A stretch of 13,732 nt of DNA, from positions 1-13,732 of the forward strand of contig JAQUNT010000014.1 of the NCBI GenBank assembly GCA_028717525.1, given 5' to 3'. A model generated the notes under the pieces. It saw only the letters and a program-made list of their open reading frames with translations. It had not been told where the DNA came from and searched no databases. Position numbers and translations under genes: made by a program. The stretch comes from Elusimicrobiota bacterium (GTDB taxonomy: Bacteria; Elusimicrobiota; Elusimicrobia; UBA1565; UBA9628). Below are positions 1 through 5,536 of this stretch, piece by piece. The first letter of the stretch is position 1. The number at the start of each line of letters is the position of its first letter.

Positions 1-2286
1 CTGTTCGACAGCAAGAGCAAGGAGGGCCGGGTCAAGGACCCGCGCGGCGTGGCGATCAACGAGACGGGCACGGTCTACGTGGCGGACGCGGGCAACCGGC
101 GCATCGACGCCTTCAGCCCGGACGGCGCCTTCCTGTTCGGCTTCGGCCCGCAGGTGGGGCCGTACAACCTGGTCGAGCCCACGGCCCTGGCCTGGGACCA
201 GGGGCGCTTCCTCTACTTCACGGACCGGGCCTTGAAGAAGGTCTTCAAGGTCGAGCCGTCCGGGGCCTTCATCGCGGCTTGGGGCGAGGAGGGCGAGGGC
301 CCGGGGCAGTTCCAGTCGCCCTCGGCCCTGGCCTTCGACGGCCGCAACTACCTCTACGTGCTCGACGACGAGCTCTCCCGGGTCTCGGTCTACACCAAGG
401 ACGGCCGCTGGCTGACGGACTTCTTCGCGCCCGGCCCGGAGGAGCGCGAGCTCAAGGGCCCGACCTCCCTGGCCATCCAGGGCGAGCGCCTTCTGGTGGC
501 GGACTACGGCAAGGCCCGCATCGTGACCTACGACCTGCACCCGCACCTGGCGGCCCCGGTGGCCATCACGAGCTCGACCAAGGAGGGCGTGGCGAGCCTG
601 TCCTGGCAGGCCTCGGCCGACTCCTGGGCCGCGGGCTACGTGGTCAGCCGCGCCACGGACCCGGCCGGGCCTTTCGTCGAGCTGGGGACGACGGACAAGC
701 CCAGGTTCCAGGACTCCGGCGCGGCCCCGGACGCCGTCTCCTGGTACGTGGTGGCGACCGCGGCCAAGACCAAGGACCTGGGGCCGCTCTCCCGGCCTTT
801 CCCGGTCCACGTGCCTCCGGCCTCCAACAAGGCCCCGGTGGAGATCTCCACCGCGGCCATCGGCAACATCTTCTCCGCCAACTACAAGTGGTACCTGAAG
901 AATCCGGTGGGCAAGGCGAGGGTGACCAACACCGTGAGCGTGCCGTTCCAGAGCCTGAAGCTGAGCTTCCGGCTCAAGGAGTTCATGGATTTCGGCTACG
1001 ACACGGAGATCAAGAGGCTGGAGCCGCAGGAGTCGGTGGAGATCCCGCTCATCGCCACCTTGAACAACAAGGTCCTGGAGGTGAGCGAGGATACGCCGGT
1101 GCAGGCCGAGCTGACGCTGACCTACTTCGAGAACGGCAAGCAGGAGTCGGTGTCCTTGACCAAGCCCCTGCGCGTCTACTCGCGCAACGCCATCACCTGG
1201 GAGGACCCGCGGCGCATCGCCAACTTCCTGACCCCGAAGGACCCGCCGGTGCGCGACTTCGGGGTGGAGGCCCTGCGCGACCGGCCGCGCTGCGCGGCGG
1301 CCGGGGCCTTGAACCCGAACCTGGTCACCGCCATGCACCTCTGGGAGGCGCTCTCCGAGGCGGGGGTTCGCTTCCAGAGCAACCCGAACAACCCCTACGA
1401 GTCGGTGCGCGAGGACGCGAACTTCCCGGTGGACTACGCCCAGTTCCCGCGCGAGACCTTGAAGCGCAAGAGCGGGCAGTGCGACGACCTGTCCACCTTG
1501 CTCGTCTCCTTGCTCTACGGCGCCAACGTGCGCGCCGCCATCCTGGACTATCCGGGGCACATGGCCCTGATGTTCGACACGGAGACGGACGACCCGGCCG
1601 AGGCCGGGCTGCCCGCCTCCGAGATGGTGAGCTTCGAGGGCAGCTACTGGATCCCGCTGGAGGCGACCTTGCTGGGCAGCTCCTTCGCGGAGGCCTACCG
1701 CAAGGCGCTCTACGCGTACAAGACGGAGTTCGAGAAGGGCCGGGTGCGCGTGCTGGACCCGCGCGAGGCCTGGGAGAGCTTCGAGCCGGCCACCTTGCCG
1801 GAGACGGCCGCGGTCACCGAGGCGCCCAAGGCCGAGGCGCGCGCCAAGCGCTTCACCGGAGACGCCGAGACCTTGGCCGCCGAGCGCTACGCCTTCCTTA
1901 AAAAGCTCTACGCGGAGCAGGCGGCGGCCGCGCCGCAGGACGCGGACCTGCGCGTGCAGCTGGGCCTGCTGGAGTACCAGAAGGGCGACCCGGCCGCGGC
2001 AGCGGCGGAGTACGGGAAGGCTTTGGCCCTGGACCCGAAGAACCCCGCGGCCTTGAACAACCAGGCGGGCCTGTCCTACGAGGCGGGGGACCTGGCCAAG
2101 GCCGAGGCCCTGTACCTGAAGGCGACGGAGGCGGACGCCGCGGACCCGGACCTGTGGCTGAACCTGGTCAAGACCGGGGTGCGGCTCAAGGACAAGGCCA
2201 AGGCGCGGGCTTGGGCGGACAAGGCCCTGGCCCTGGACGGCTCGTTGAAGCCGGCCGTGGAGACCTTGCTGGGCGGACTGAAGTGA
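1..2286 (+). CDS. NHL-repeat / transglutaminase-like / TPR protein (5' partial)
   Basis: The reading frame is open from base 1, and the first codons already lie inside an NHL-type beta-propeller repeat (pattern GVAI...YVADAGNRRIDAFS), so the gene starts upstream of the window and the GTG at 49 is an internal Val. Order seen: about four NHL blades (about 1-540), an FN3-like beta domain (about 550-800), a second beta-rich stretch (about 830-1170), a transglutaminase-like core (about 1270-1720), a linker, and at least three TPR units (about 1860-2280). The transglutaminase core has Cys in SGQCDDL (codon 1480-1482), His in YPGHMALMF (1558-1560) and an acidic residue in WIPLEAT (1660-1662, Glu where many relatives have Asp). 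From family knowledge, such Cys-His-Asp folds are peptidases or crosslinkers. NHL, FN3 and TPR parts suggest an extracytoplasmic scaffold with an enzymatic core; the signal peptide, if any, is off the window. The substrate is unknown. It is followed 13 bp later by a co-oriented gene. Confidence 0.85.
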   Translation: MFDSKSKEGRVKDPRGVAINETGTVYVADAGNRRIDAFSPDGAFLFGFGPQVGPYNLVEPTALAWDQGRFLYFTDRALKKVFKVEPSGAFIAAWGEEGEGPGQFQSPSALAFDGRNYLYVLDDELSRVSVYTKDGRWLTDFFAPGPEERELKGPTSLAIQGERLLVADYGKARIVTYDLHPHLAAPVAITSSTKEGVASLSWQASADSWAAGYVVSRATDPAGPFVELGTTDKPRFQDSGAAPDAVSWYVVATAAKTKDLGPLSRPFPVHVPPASNKAPVEISTAAIGNIFSANYKWYLKNPVGKARVTNTVSVPFQSLKLSFRLKEFMDFGYDTEIKRLEPQESVEIPLIATLNNKVLEVSEDTPVQAELTLTYFENGKQESVSLTKPLRVYSRNAITWEDPRRIANFLTPKDPPVRDFGVEALRDRPRCAAAGALNPNLVTAMHLWEALSEAGVRFQSNPNNPYESVREDANFPVDYAQFPRETLKRKSGQCDDLSTLLVSLLYGANVRAAILDYPGHMALMFDTETDDPAEAGLPASEMVSFEGSYWIPLEATLLGSSFAEAYRKALYAYKTEFEKGRVRVLDPREAWESFEPATLPETAAVTEAPKAEARAKRFTGDAETLAAERYAFLKKLYAEQAAAAPQDADLRVQLGLLEYQKGDPAAAAAEYGKALALDPKNPAALNNQAGLSYEAGDLAKAEALYLKATEADAADPDLWLNLVKTGVRLKDKAKARAWADKALALDGSLKPAVETLLGGLK

Positions 2287-2299
2287 ACTGGGGGGAGAG

Positions 2300-2782
2300 A
2301 TGAGATATCTGGCGCTGGTCTGCATGCTGGCCGCAAGCGCGCACGCGGCGGGGAGCCGTTGGGACTCCCTGAAGACCTACTTCAAGAACTTGAAGCAGGG
2401 GCTGGCCGAGTCGTCGGTGGAGGGGCATTACCAGAAGCGGGGCGTGGCGATCGTGGCCGCGGTCCGCGGCGACGACCAGCGCAGCCCCAGGTCGGACCTG
2501 GACCGGCCGGCCATGAAGGACCCGGCCAAGGAGAAGAAGGTCAAGGTGCGCAAGTCCGAGGCGCGCGAGTTCGAGAAGGCGGCGGACCTGGCTGTCTCGG
2601 GCAAGTACGAGGAGTCCTTGGCCGCGCTGGAGGCTTTCGAGAAGGCGCACCCGAAGAGCCCGTTCCTGGGCGAGGTGAAGGAGGCCAAGGCCAAGGTGAA
2701 GGAGGCCTGGGAGGCGCAGAAAGCGGAGACGGCTCCCTCGCCGGCCGCGGCCCCGGCCGAGCCGGCCAAGGCCGGACCGTAA
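2300..2782 (+). CDS. Exported hypothetical protein with TPR-like helical C-terminal half
   Basis: This 160-aa protein starts at ATG 2300 behind a purine-rich GGGGGGAGAG ribosome site. It opens with a short hydrophobic segment ending AHAAG (residues 1-18), which looks like a Sec signal peptide. Residues 75-140 are charged and helical with a pattern like a single TPR-type hairpin (KAADLAVSGKYEESLAALEAFEKAHPKSP, written here only as the region around 2570-2660). The end is a low-complexity Ala/Pro/Glu tail. I do not recognise a family. It lies 13 bp after the NHL/transglutaminase gene and 3 bp before the next gene, so the three are probably co-transcribed and could act together in the periplasm. 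A function cannot be assigned. Confidence 0.75.
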   Translation: MRYLALVCMLAASAHAAGSRWDSLKTYFKNLKQGLAESSVEGHYQKRGVAIVAAVRGDDQRSPRSDLDRPAMKDPAKEKKVKVRKSEAREFEKAADLAVSGKYEESLAALEAFEKAHPKSPFLGEVKEAKAKVKEAWEAQKAETAPSPAAAPAEPAKAGP

Positions 2783-2785
2783 GCG

Positions 2786-3202
2786 GTGTCCCGCTCCCGC
2801 ACCCCGCTCGCGGATCAGGTCCTCGCGGCGGCGGTCATCGTTATCTTCGGCACGATCCTCATGGCCGGCCTGTTCGAGAATCCGTTGTCATCCCTGCTGA
2901 ACCGGAGCGGGGAGCAAAGCCTGCGGTCCGGGACCACGGCCGCCTATTCGGGGACCGCGGCGGTGGACCTGCAGCTGGCGCACAAGGCCATCGCGGGCGG
3001 GGACCTGGCGGGCGGCGAGGGCCGCGTGGGCCGGGCCCAGGATAAGCTCTACGCGCCCCAGCTGGGGGGCCGGGCCGCGTCCGAGGTGAGCGGGGACATG
3101 AAGGGCCTGGAAGAGCGCTACGGCAAGGAGTTCAAGGCGATCCGCCGCAAGCGCTCGCTCGAGCGCCTGGGCCGGGAAGGCGCGGAGACGGTCAAGCCTT
3201 AG
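2786..3202 (+). CDS. Small membrane-anchored hypothetical protein
   Basis: This 138-aa protein opens with GTG 2786, three bases after the stop of the preceding gene; no upstream in-frame ATG exists before that stop, and translation is probably coupled. Residues 9-31 form one hydrophobic transmembrane helix (LAAAVIVIFGTILMAGLF), followed by an Ala/Gly-rich helical region and a basic C-terminus (KAIRRKRSLERLGREG). I recognise no family; it looks like a single-pass protein with its charged C-terminal part outside the bilayer. Its last five codons and TAG stop (3185-3202) are part of the 25-bp sequence repeated at 3989-4013, so the gene end sits exactly at the left border of the toxin-antitoxin insertion. 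The alternative, that this is a shadow ORF, is unlikely given its position, the TM helix and consistent codon bias. Confidence 0.65.
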   Translation: MSRSRTPLADQVLAAAVIVIFGTILMAGLFENPLSSLLNRSGEQSLRSGTTAAYSGTAAVDLQLAHKAIAGGDLAGGEGRVGRAQDKLYAPQLGGRAASEVSGDMKGLEERYGKEFKAIRRKRSLERLGREGAETVKP

Positions 3203-3209
3203 GCCGCCG
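3185..3209. repeat. 25-bp perfect direct repeat, left copy
   Basis: The sequence from 3185 (GAGACGGTCAAG...) to 3209 (...GGCCGCCG) is identical over 25 bases to 3989-4013 and in the same orientation; the bases on either side differ. This copy encodes the last five residues (ETVKP) and TAG stop of the 138-aa plus-strand gene. The centre holds a small near-palindrome, GCCT-T-AGGC (3196-3204). Confidence 0.95.
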
Positions 3210-3262
3210 CGCACCCCCAAGTGGATGGAACAATCCGGTCTCTCACTCGTATGAATAGTGGG

Positions 3263-3298
3263 GTAACGGCACTTGACAGAGTGTGACTTATACGTTAC
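3263..3298. promoter_or_regulatory. Candidate HigA operator (inverted repeat around the promoter)
   Basis: GTAACG at 3263-3268 and its reverse complement CGTTAC at 3293-3298 flank the -35 box and run into the -10 box. A second small inverted repeat, CACT at 3270-3273 and AGTG at 3280-3283, covers the -35 itself. HigA-type antitoxins usually repress their own operon by binding such palindromes. The arms are short, so this is a suggestion only. Confidence 0.35.
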
Positions 3299-3301
3299 TC
3301 T
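3273..3301 (+). promoter_or_regulatory. Sigma70-like promoter of the toxin-antitoxin module
   Basis: A perfect TTGACA -35 box (3273-3278) is followed after 17 bp by TACTCT (3296-3301, three of six matches to TATAAT at the key T, A and T positions). Transcription would begin near 3308, just before the ATG at 3316, and this excludes the GTG at 3283 as the toxin start. Confidence 0.6.
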
Positions 3302-3315
3302 ATGGGGGATGGGAA

Positions 3316-3630
3316 ATGGACCTGCGTCGCTATCAGACGGCCGAAGGATGCGTCCCGTATTCGGACTGGATACGAGCCCTGGACAGCGGGACCGCCGGCC
3401 GAATCTCGGCATACGTGGATCGGATGAAGTACGGGAACTTCGGAAGATCGGAACCGGTCGGCCGGGGTGTCTCCGAACTGAAGATCGATTTCGGTCCGGG
3501 CTACAGAGTCTACTACCTTCAGGACGGAGGCACAGTGGTCGTGCTGCTCTGCGGGGGAGACAAGAGTTCTCAACAGGGCGACATTCGGCTGGCGCAGGAG
3601 TTCTCTGAGGATTACTGGAGGAGAAGATGA
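3316..3630 (+). CDS. higB: HigB-type toxin (RelE/ParE superfamily, phage Gp49-like)
   Basis: This 104-aa protein belongs to the phage-derived Gp49-like / addiction-module killer family. Family signatures are the N-terminal RRYQTAEG...PYSDWI (residues 4-19), GVSELKIDFGPGYRVYY (51-67) and LLCGGDKSSQQGDI (77-90). Members are RelE-fold ribosome-dependent mRNA interferases neutralised by the partner antitoxin. The start at ATG 3316 is preferred: GGGGGATGGGAA lies directly before it and the promoter's predicted transcription start is downstream of the alternative GTG at 3283. The stop overlaps the antitoxin ATG by four bases (ATGA), so the pair is translationally coupled, with the toxin first as in the HigBA class. 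Codon usage is less G/C-biased than in the flanking genes, which fits horizontal acquisition. The superfamily call is firm; the activity is inferred. Confidence 0.9.
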   Translation: MDLRRYQTAEGCVPYSDWIRALDSGTAGRISAYVDRMKYGNFGRSEPVGRGVSELKIDFGPGYRVYYLQDGGTVVVLLCGGDKSSQQGDIRLAQEFSEDYWRRR

Positions 3631-3953
3631 AGAAGAGGGCCCCCGGCGTTTCCCACGAGAAGGAGCAACTTCGGGAGTTCCGGGCCGATCCCAAGCTGGC
3701 CGCTGCATATCTCAATTCGGCCATCCAAGTCGCCTTCGACGAGAACGAACCGGAATTGCTGCTCATCGCGCTTGCCGCCGTTGCGAGGGCCTACGGCATG
3801 ACGCATGTGGCCAAAGAGGCAGACCTCAAGCGCGAAAGCCTCCATCGCATGCTCTCCAAGCGCGGCAATCCGGAGTGGAACAGCATGTTCCGGGTGCTCA
3901 AAGCTCTGCACCTGCGCCCCAGGCTGGAAAGCACGGGACCGGCCATAGCCTGA
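3627..3953 (+). CDS. higA: HigA-type antitoxin (helix-turn-helix)
   Basis: This 108-aa protein matches the 'probable addiction module antidote' HigA family. An N-terminal toxin-contact region (about 15-45, LREFRADPKLAAAYLNSA) is followed by a lambda-repressor-like helix-turn-helix at about 50-95, with the family hallmarks ARAYGMTHVAKEA, LKRESLHRML and GNPEWNSMFRVLKAL. It should bind HigB and repress the promoter at 3273-3301. ATG 3627 overlaps the toxin stop (ATGA), and AGGAGAAG just upstream within higB is a good ribosome site. Both genes lie between the 25-bp direct repeats, so the module is complete and self-contained. After the stop there is a 5-bp hairpin (3954-3967) without a T tract. 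Confidence 0.9.
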   Translation: MKKRAPGVSHEKEQLREFRADPKLAAAYLNSAIQVAFDENEPELLLIALAAVARAYGMTHVAKEADLKRESLHRMLSKRGNPEWNSMFRVLKALHLRPRLESTGPAIA

Positions 3954-3988
3954 GACGCGACGGCGTCCCGGCCGTGCCGATCCCGGCC

Positions 3989-4013
3989 GAGACGGTCAAG
4001 CCTTAGGCCGCCG
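3989..4013. repeat. 25-bp perfect direct repeat, right copy
   Basis: Identical to 3185-3209. This copy contains the TAA stop (minus strand, 4003-4005) and the last two to three codons of the methyltransferase gene. It also retains a silent copy of the ETVKP-stop coding end of the plus-strand 138-aa gene, 804 bp from the real one. Confidence 0.95.
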
Positions 4014-4755
4014 GGCTCTTTCGGGCCAGGACCATGATCTCGAACTCGTCGAGCTTGAGGGTCCTTCTGCCCCAGTCGCCGGCCGTGCCGCCCCCGATGT
4101 GGAGGACCTGCAGGTCCGCCATGCGGAAGAGCAAGACGAGTTCCGTGGGGAGGAAGCCGCGCTCGCGCAGGGCCAGGGCCGGCAGGCCTTTGCGCGGCGG
4201 GAAGCGAGAGCTCTCCACCAGAGTCAGGGGGTCGAAGCGGCCTTTGGCCACGTCCTGGTCGCTGTGCATGCGCAGCAAGCGCGCCCCGTTGAGCACGGTG
4301 AAGAGCGCCTTGGCCCCGGGCTTGAGGCTGCGCGCTATGTTGCGCAGTATGGCGAGGGGCTGCGCGATGGGGTCTTGGCCGAGGCCGAGGAGTCCGAAGG
4401 AGCCTTCGCAGAGGCAGATGGCGGCGTCGAAGCGGCGGGGAAAGGAGAAGCGGGCCGCGTCGCGGCGCAGCCAGCGCACCTGCACGCCAGCAGCCTTGGC
4501 CCGGGCCCGGGCCTGGGCGAGCATTCCGGAGGATAGGTCCAGGCCGGTCACAGCAAAGCCGCGCGTGGCAAGCTCCACGGAGTGGCGGCCGGTGCCGCAG
4601 CCGATATCAAGGATCTTCCGGCCTGGGCGCAGGCCTAGCTCCTTGACGATGAATGGTATCTCGCGCGCGGTGTTCTTGGTGAAGATGTTGTCATCGTAGA
4701 CCGGCGCGTGGCCGTCGAAGAAGCGCTCCCAGTTGGTCTTGGCCTGTTTCGTCAT
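4003..4755 (-). CDS. Class I SAM-dependent methyltransferase
   Basis: This 250-aa protein has the SAM-binding motif I ILDIGCGTGRHSVELA (residues about 47-62), the acidic motif II residue in TGLDLS (about 71-76), and a typical post-core IARSLKPGAKALFTV strand. It resembles ubiquinone/menaquinone-type small-molecule methyltransferases of the Methyltransf_11/25 class; the substrate cannot be read from the sequence. I place the start at ATG 4755 (MTKQAKTNWERFF), which overlaps the stop of the upstream 58-aa ORF (TGATG); an in-frame ATG at 4824 would run through that whole ORF and gives an unlikely N-terminus. It is the last gene of a three-gene minus-strand operon. Its stop lies in the right 25-bp repeat, and transcription past it would run antisense into the toxin-antitoxin module. 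Confidence 0.88.
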   Translation of the reverse strand: MTKQAKTNWERFFDGHAPVYDDNIFTKNTAREIPFIVKELGLRPGRKILDIGCGTGRHSVELATRGFAVTGLDLSSGMLAQARARAKAAGVQVRWLRRDAARFSFPRRFDAAICLCEGSFGLLGLGQDPIAQPLAILRNIARSLKPGAKALFTVLNGARLLRMHSDQDVAKGRFDPLTLVESSRFPPRKGLPALALRERGFLPTELVLLFRMADLQVLHIGGGTAGDWGRRTLKLDEFEIMVLARKSPAA

Positions 4756-4931
4756 CAGCTTGGCTCCACGATGTAGGACAGGATCCGCGGCCATTGGCCT
4801 TTCTTCCCGTTGTCCAAGGTCCATATCTGGCGCGCGCGGAACGAGACGAAGCTCTTGATGTCGTTCTCGGTGAATCGGTTCTCCTTATGCAGACGGACCG
4901 CAGCGATGTAGTCACGATTCTCATTGCTCAC
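4755..4931 (-). CDS. 58-aa hypothetical protein, GTG start, coupled on both sides
   Basis: A short frame opens with GTG at 4931 and ends with TGA at 4755-4757. The product begins MSNENRDYIAAVRLHK and ends RILSYIVEPS. It is hydrophilic, mixed alpha/beta in character, with many Lys, Arg, Asn and Trp residues rather than the Ala/Gly/Arg bias of shadow frames. It overlaps the end of the membrane-protein gene by 11 bp and its stop overlaps the methyltransferase ATG by one base. These close overlaps, and the otherwise unexplained gap between the two genes, are the evidence that it is real. I recognise no family. It may be a small partner of the membrane protein or methyltransferase. Confidence 0.65.
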   Translation of the reverse strand: MSNENRDYIAAVRLHKENRFTENDIKSFVSFRARQIWTLDNGKKGQWPRILSYIVEPS

Positions 4932-5355
4932 CCGCTTTGTCCCGTTCGAACTGGGGAGATTCTCCCTGGCGGATCTCCTGTTGGTCCGGCTGGCTGAGAG
5001 GCTCCCATAACTTGCGGATCCCGGCGATCGCGCCGAAGACCATTCCGAGCAGCGTCGCGAAGAAGAGGACTCCGCCGCGATGTGTCCGCATATGCAGGAA
5101 TTCTTCAGAAAAGGCGGCCAGGCCGAAGCCTGCCGCGGCTCCGGCTGCGATCCCGAGGGCTATGGCGAGACAGAAGTATCCGGCTCCGCGCAGGCCCTGT
5201 CTGGGCACGATACGCCACCGCCAATACAGGAGCGCGGCCAGGAAAGCCGATGCGGCTATGCCGAGGCCGGCGACGACATAGAAGAGTGATGCGGCCAGAA
5301 CGCCCGCCAAGGCGACGAGGCCATCGGCCAGCTTCCTCTCCCTTCTTTCGATCAT
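4921..5355 (-). CDS. Four-helix integral membrane protein, unknown function
   Basis: This 144-aa protein begins at ATG 5355 and has about four hydrophobic helices (about residues 12-29, 31-47, 57-82 and 95-113), rich in Ala, Gly and Leu with GxxxA-type packing. A hydrophilic C-terminal tail follows (about 117-144). The short loop between helices 3 and 4 contains EEFLHMRTHRGG. AAGGCGG lies about 10 bases before the start. I recognise no family. It is the first gene of an operon with the 58-aa ORF and methyltransferase, driven by the promoter at 5425-5453, and diverges from the deiminase gene. Confidence 0.75.
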   Translation of the reverse strand: MIERRERKLADGLVALAGVLAASLFYVVAGLGIAASAFLAALLYWRWRIVPRQGLRGAGYFCLAIALGIAAGAAAGFGLAAFSEEFLHMRTHRGGVLFFATLLGMVFGAIAGIRKLWEPLSQPDQQEIRQGESPQFERDKAGEQ

Positions 5356-5424
5356 GGTTGATCCGCCTTGACTATAGAGTCACCTGACTTGGCAGCACGA
5401 CGATGAGTCCCACCAATAGCAGAG

Positions 5425-5453
5425 ATTGTATATGAGCCGCCTAGGTTTGGCAA
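5425..5453 (-). promoter_or_regulatory. Sigma70-like promoter of the membrane protein-methyltransferase operon
   Basis: Read on the minus strand: TTGCCA (5453-5448, five of six to TTGACA), a 17-bp spacer, then TACAAT (5430-5425, five of six to TATAAT). Transcription would start near 5418, giving a leader of about 63 bases before ATG 5355. Confidence 0.65.
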
Positions 5454-5502
5454 TGGAAGAGACCAGCCTCATCCTATCCGCCGGGCCCCGCGCCAGCGCC
5501 CG

Positions 5503-5530
5503 TTGCAGCCGCGCCGGGAGATGCTATGAT
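5503..5530 (+). promoter_or_regulatory. Candidate promoter of the deiminase gene, possibly leaderless
   Basis: TATGAT at 5525-5530 matches five of six -10 bases. A weak -35, TTGCAG at 5503-5508, lies 16 bp upstream. The ATG at 5537 is only six bases past the -10, about where transcription would start, and no Shine-Dalgarno sequence lies between, so the mRNA may be leaderless. Confidence 0.4.
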
Positions 5531-5536
5531 ACCCCA

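Larger units (their letters stand above)
3185..4013. mobile_element. Putative inserted toxin-antitoxin cassette bounded by direct repeats
   Basis: Two identical 25-bp direct repeats enclose 779 bp that hold only a HigB/HigA-type module and its promoter. The composition drops inside: 27 of the 60 bases at 3241-3300 are G or C, far below the surrounding genes. The left repeat carries the end of the plus-strand 138-aa gene and the right repeat carries the end of the minus-strand methyltransferase gene. Removing one repeat plus the insert leaves a junction in which the two convergent genes meet with overlapping stop codons. This is inferred to be an insertion of an 804-bp unit. No integrase, transposase or terminal inverted repeat is present, so the mechanism is open: att-like site-specific integration in trans, an unusually long target duplication, or repair of a staggered break. 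Confidence 0.55.

Noticed and set aside
279..1901. Long alternative-frame ORFs over the first gene and similar ones over accC (9283-10704, 9306-10997)
   Set aside because: They are Gly/Arg/Ala/Pro-rich shadows typical of high-GC DNA, with no recognisable domain, opposite or out of frame to clear genes.
3283..3315. GTG at 3283 as the higB start (115 aa)
   Set aside because: It lies between the -35 and -10 boxes, upstream of the predicted transcription start, while ATG 3316 has GGGGGATGGGAA before it.
3954..3988. Hairpins after higA (GACGC...GCGTC at 3954-3967 and GGCCG...CGGCC further on) as a rho-independent terminator
   Set aside because: Stems are about five bases and no T tract follows; GC-rich sequence gives such stems by chance.
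3170..3988. Terminal inverted repeats for the inserted cassette (GGCCGGGA at 3170 and TCCCGGCC at 3981)
   Set aside because: The match is eight bases of very common GC-rich sequence and the left arm lies outside the direct repeat, so it does not define insertion-sequence ends.
4756..4824. N-terminal extension of the methyltransferase to ATG 4824
   Set aside because: It would overlap most of the 58-aa ORF in another frame; ATG 4755 gives a normal family N-terminus and a stop-start overlap.
5426..5536. N-terminal extension of the deiminase to ATG 5426
   Set aside because: The extra 37 residues show no family likeness, would hide the signal peptide, and cover the divergent promoter region.
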